6,455 nt of DNA, from assembly GCA_030666035.1 (NCBI GenBank), contig DAOUYQ010000048.1:1-6455 (forward strand), given 5' to 3'. The stretch comes from Microcaldota archaeon. GTDB lineage: Archaea > Micrarchaeota > Micrarchaeia > Anstonellales > Bilamarchaeaceae. Position 1 is the stretch's first letter, and every line of letters begins with the position of its first letter. The notes below the pieces were generated by a model. That model was given only the letters and a program-made list of their open reading frames with translations. It searched no databases and had not been told where the DNA came from. The translations under genes and the position numbers were made by a program. Of the stretch, positions 5,494 through 6,455 are shown one piece after another.

Positions 5494-5519
5494 TTAGGGC
5501 AACCTATAAATTAACCTAA
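5494..5519 (+). promoter_or_regulatory. Proximal iron-box operator TTAGG-N16-CCTAA with embedded TATA box
   Basis: TTAGG (5494-5498) and CCTAA (5515-5519) flank 16 bp that include TATAAATT (5505-5512). Start of transcription is expected near 5533, leaving about a 20-nt leader to ATG 5553. The first part of the element is identical to the feoA copy (TTTTAGGGCAAC). An internal CCTA (5503-5506) forms an additional TAGG-N4-CCTA inverted repeat. Confidence 0.75.
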
Positions 5520-5552
5520 TTATCAATAAAATAACAATATTTTGGTGTTTTA

Positions 5553-5918
5553 ATGAACAACACAGATAATCTTCAGAGAAACCTGAACCCCCATAAAGCG
5601 GGCAATGGCTGCGGAAGCTGCAAAACGTGCAAAAGGGGCGAAATTAGCAAAATTATAGAATCATTTCCCCTAGATATCCGAACCAGGCTCAATGAACTTG
5701 CAACAGAACTCAAAAGCTTCACCCGGCTCTGCGAGTCGAAAAGCAAAAAGGGTGTATTCTCAGTTGATGATGAAGTGTATGGTGCACTTGTATCAATTCA
5801 GGACAAAGTGGCCAGCCTCCAGAATGAAGCAAACATCTTTCCAGAATTGCCGGAGGTATTGGGCTCCCGTTTACTAATCCATGGAAATGCCCTCGTAGAG
5901 AGGGCTTTCTTCGACTAA
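5553..5918 (+). CDS. Unknown 121-residue protein with N-terminal CxxCxxC motif
   Basis: I do not recognise this family. The N-terminus is polar and probably flexible. It is followed by CGSCKTC (Cys 20, 23, 26) flanked by GNG and KRG, and one further Cys at 60. From about residue 30 on the chain looks helical and soluble (EISKIIESF, RTRLNELATELKSFTRL, ALVSIQDKVASLQNEANIF), ending in LLIHGNALVERAFFD. There is no signal peptide or membrane span. Four Cys in total could hold a metal ion or an iron-sulfur cluster (inference). The ATG has GGTG 5 nt upstream. The gene is preceded by two putative iron-box operators and a TATA box, so it is probably expressed when iron is scarce. The next gene starts 20 nt downstream and is likely cotranscribed. 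A metallochaperone, regulator or iron-sparing factor would all fit. Confidence 0.8.
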   Translation: MNNTDNLQRNLNPHKAGNGCGSCKTCKRGEISKIIESFPLDIRTRLNELATELKSFTRLCESKSKKGVFSVDDEVYGALVSIQDKVASLQNEANIFPELPEVLGSRLLIHGNALVERAFFD

Positions 5919-5938
5919 TTGATTTTAGGTGATAGGCG

Positions 5939-6455
5939 ATGCCAGACCCCCCAGTTGTCAAGCAACAAAACAAAGCCCCAGCTCAAGCGAAGCCGAACCA
6001 GAACAGCCCCCGCCAAAATTTCAATAAAAACAAAGATCTGCCAGAGCATATTTCCAAAAAGCTTTCCCCCACATCTTCTGGTTCCATGAATCTTAACTCT
6101 TTGAAAGGAATGGCATTTTCTTCTGAAGAGGGACCCCAGAATAAAGCCGCTGAAGATAAACCTTTTATCTGCACTGGATGCGGGCTATGCGGAAAAAAGA
6201 TAGCCCTTAAGGATGCCAAAAGCATCAGTTTTGCTTCATTAAAGGATTCAGAGATAACTCTCTCCGCAGAAAATGTGGTGCTGGAAACCCCTTCGGTTCC
6301 CGATTCTGCAATGGAGGCAGGAAGCCATGAGAATATCCCTCCCCCTACAATAACTAGCGTGAGGAATGAATCTGCCAACCCCGTTGATTCATTAAAGGAT
6401 TCAGAGATAACTCTCTCCGCAGAAAATGCAATCCTGGTTCCTGTTCCTCCCCCTG
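5939..6455 (+). CDS. Unknown Pro-rich, low-complexity protein with CxxCxxC motif and internal repeats (3' end beyond window)
   Basis: The first 172 codons are open to the edge. AGGTGAT (5927-5933) lies 5 nt before ATG 5939, a strong site that supports the start. Residues 1-35 are rich in Gln, Asn, Lys and Pro and look disordered, with no signal peptide. A Cys motif CTGCGLCGKK (Cys 78, 81, 84) follows, resembling half of a ferredoxin site but lacking the fourth Cys before Pro. Residues 100-112 and 151-163 are an identical 13-residue unit, SLKDSEITLSAEN, spaced 51 residues apart and separated by Ser/Pro-rich sequence. A weaker related stretch, LKDAKSISFAS, directly precedes the first copy. The visible part ends in Pro-rich sequence (VPVPPP). 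No family is recognised. The close downstream position after the 121-aa gene suggests it shares the putative iron-box promoter. A scaffold, surface or adaptor protein is possible. Confidence 0.75.
   Translation, partial: MPDPPVVKQQNKAPAQAKPNQNSPRQNFNKNKDLPEHISKKLSPTSSGSMNLNSLKGMAFSSEEGPQNKAAEDKPFICTGCGLCGKKIALKDAKSISFASLKDSEITLSAENVVLETPSVPDSAMEAGSHENIPPPTITSVRNESANPVDSLKDSEITLSAENAILVPVPPP
6235..6275 (+). repeat. Perfect 41-bp direct repeat, copy 1
   Basis: This copy is identical at all 41 positions, third codon positions included, to 6388-6428. The two starts are 153 bp (51 codons) apart, so the repeat stays in frame and encodes SLKDSEITLSAEN with flanking bases. Complete identity at silent sites points to a recent duplication or gene conversion. 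Confidence 0.92.
6388..6428 (+). repeat. Perfect 41-bp direct repeat, copy 2
   Basis: Second copy of the unit at 6235-6275. The sequence after both copies leads into Pro-rich codons, and a short CCTCCCCCT string recurs at 6338-6346 and 6446-6454. More units may follow beyond the window. Confidence 0.92.

Noticed and set aside
5925..5950. TTTTAGGT before the gene at 5939 as a fourth operator
   Set aside because: There is no CCTAA partner 16 bp downstream, and the AGGTGAT is explained as the ribosome-binding site.
6170..6192. CTGCGLC in the last gene as a ferredoxin domain
   Set aside because: Only three of the four ligands of one cluster are present and the fourth Cys-Pro is missing, so a ferredoxin call is not supported.

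Overview
The window reads as archaeal DNA. Ribosome-binding sites are of the GGTG(A/G) type, which fits the 3' end of archaeal 16S rRNA. TATA-like boxes lie about 45-55 nt before the start codons of the genes that follow longer gaps. Genes are tightly packed, with ATGA and 1-nt junctions. The exact lineage cannot be fixed from this sequence; a euryarchaeal or DPANN-type genome is a guess.

Layout. At the left edge, on the minus strand, is a DtxR/MntR-type metal-dependent repressor cut by the window edge (1-458). Across a short divergent promoter region the plus strand carries a NifX/MTH1175-like protein (545-916) and two adjacent MinD-type ATPases with inserted 2x[4Fe-4S] ferredoxin domains (931-1773 and 1770-2633). 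After a 184-nt gap comes a compact ferrous-iron uptake operon: feoA (2818-3114), feoB (3116-5167) and a FeoC-like winged-helix protein with a Cys cluster (5176-5439). A 113-nt gap then leads to two genes I do not recognise: a 121-aa protein with a CxxCxxC motif (5553-5918), and a low-complexity, Pro-rich protein that also has a CxxCxxC motif, contains a perfect 41-bp in-frame repeat, and runs off the right edge (5939-6455).

How it fits together. The most striking structure is a 26-bp element, TTAGG-N16-CCTAA. It occurs once before feoA and twice, 31 bp apart, before the unknown 121-aa gene. Each time it has the same 16-bp spacer and the same polarity (TTTTAGGG upstream, ACCTAA downstream). 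In the two promoter-proximal copies a TATA-like box lies inside the spacer. The half-sites match those of the classical DtxR/IdeR iron box, whose usual spacer is 9 bp. The simplest reading is that the DtxR-type protein encoded at the left end (or a paralogue) represses both feoABC and the unknown Cys-rich genes when iron is plentiful. That would make the two unknown genes members of an iron-starvation regulon. The NifX-like/ATPase cluster lacks this element and may be controlled separately.
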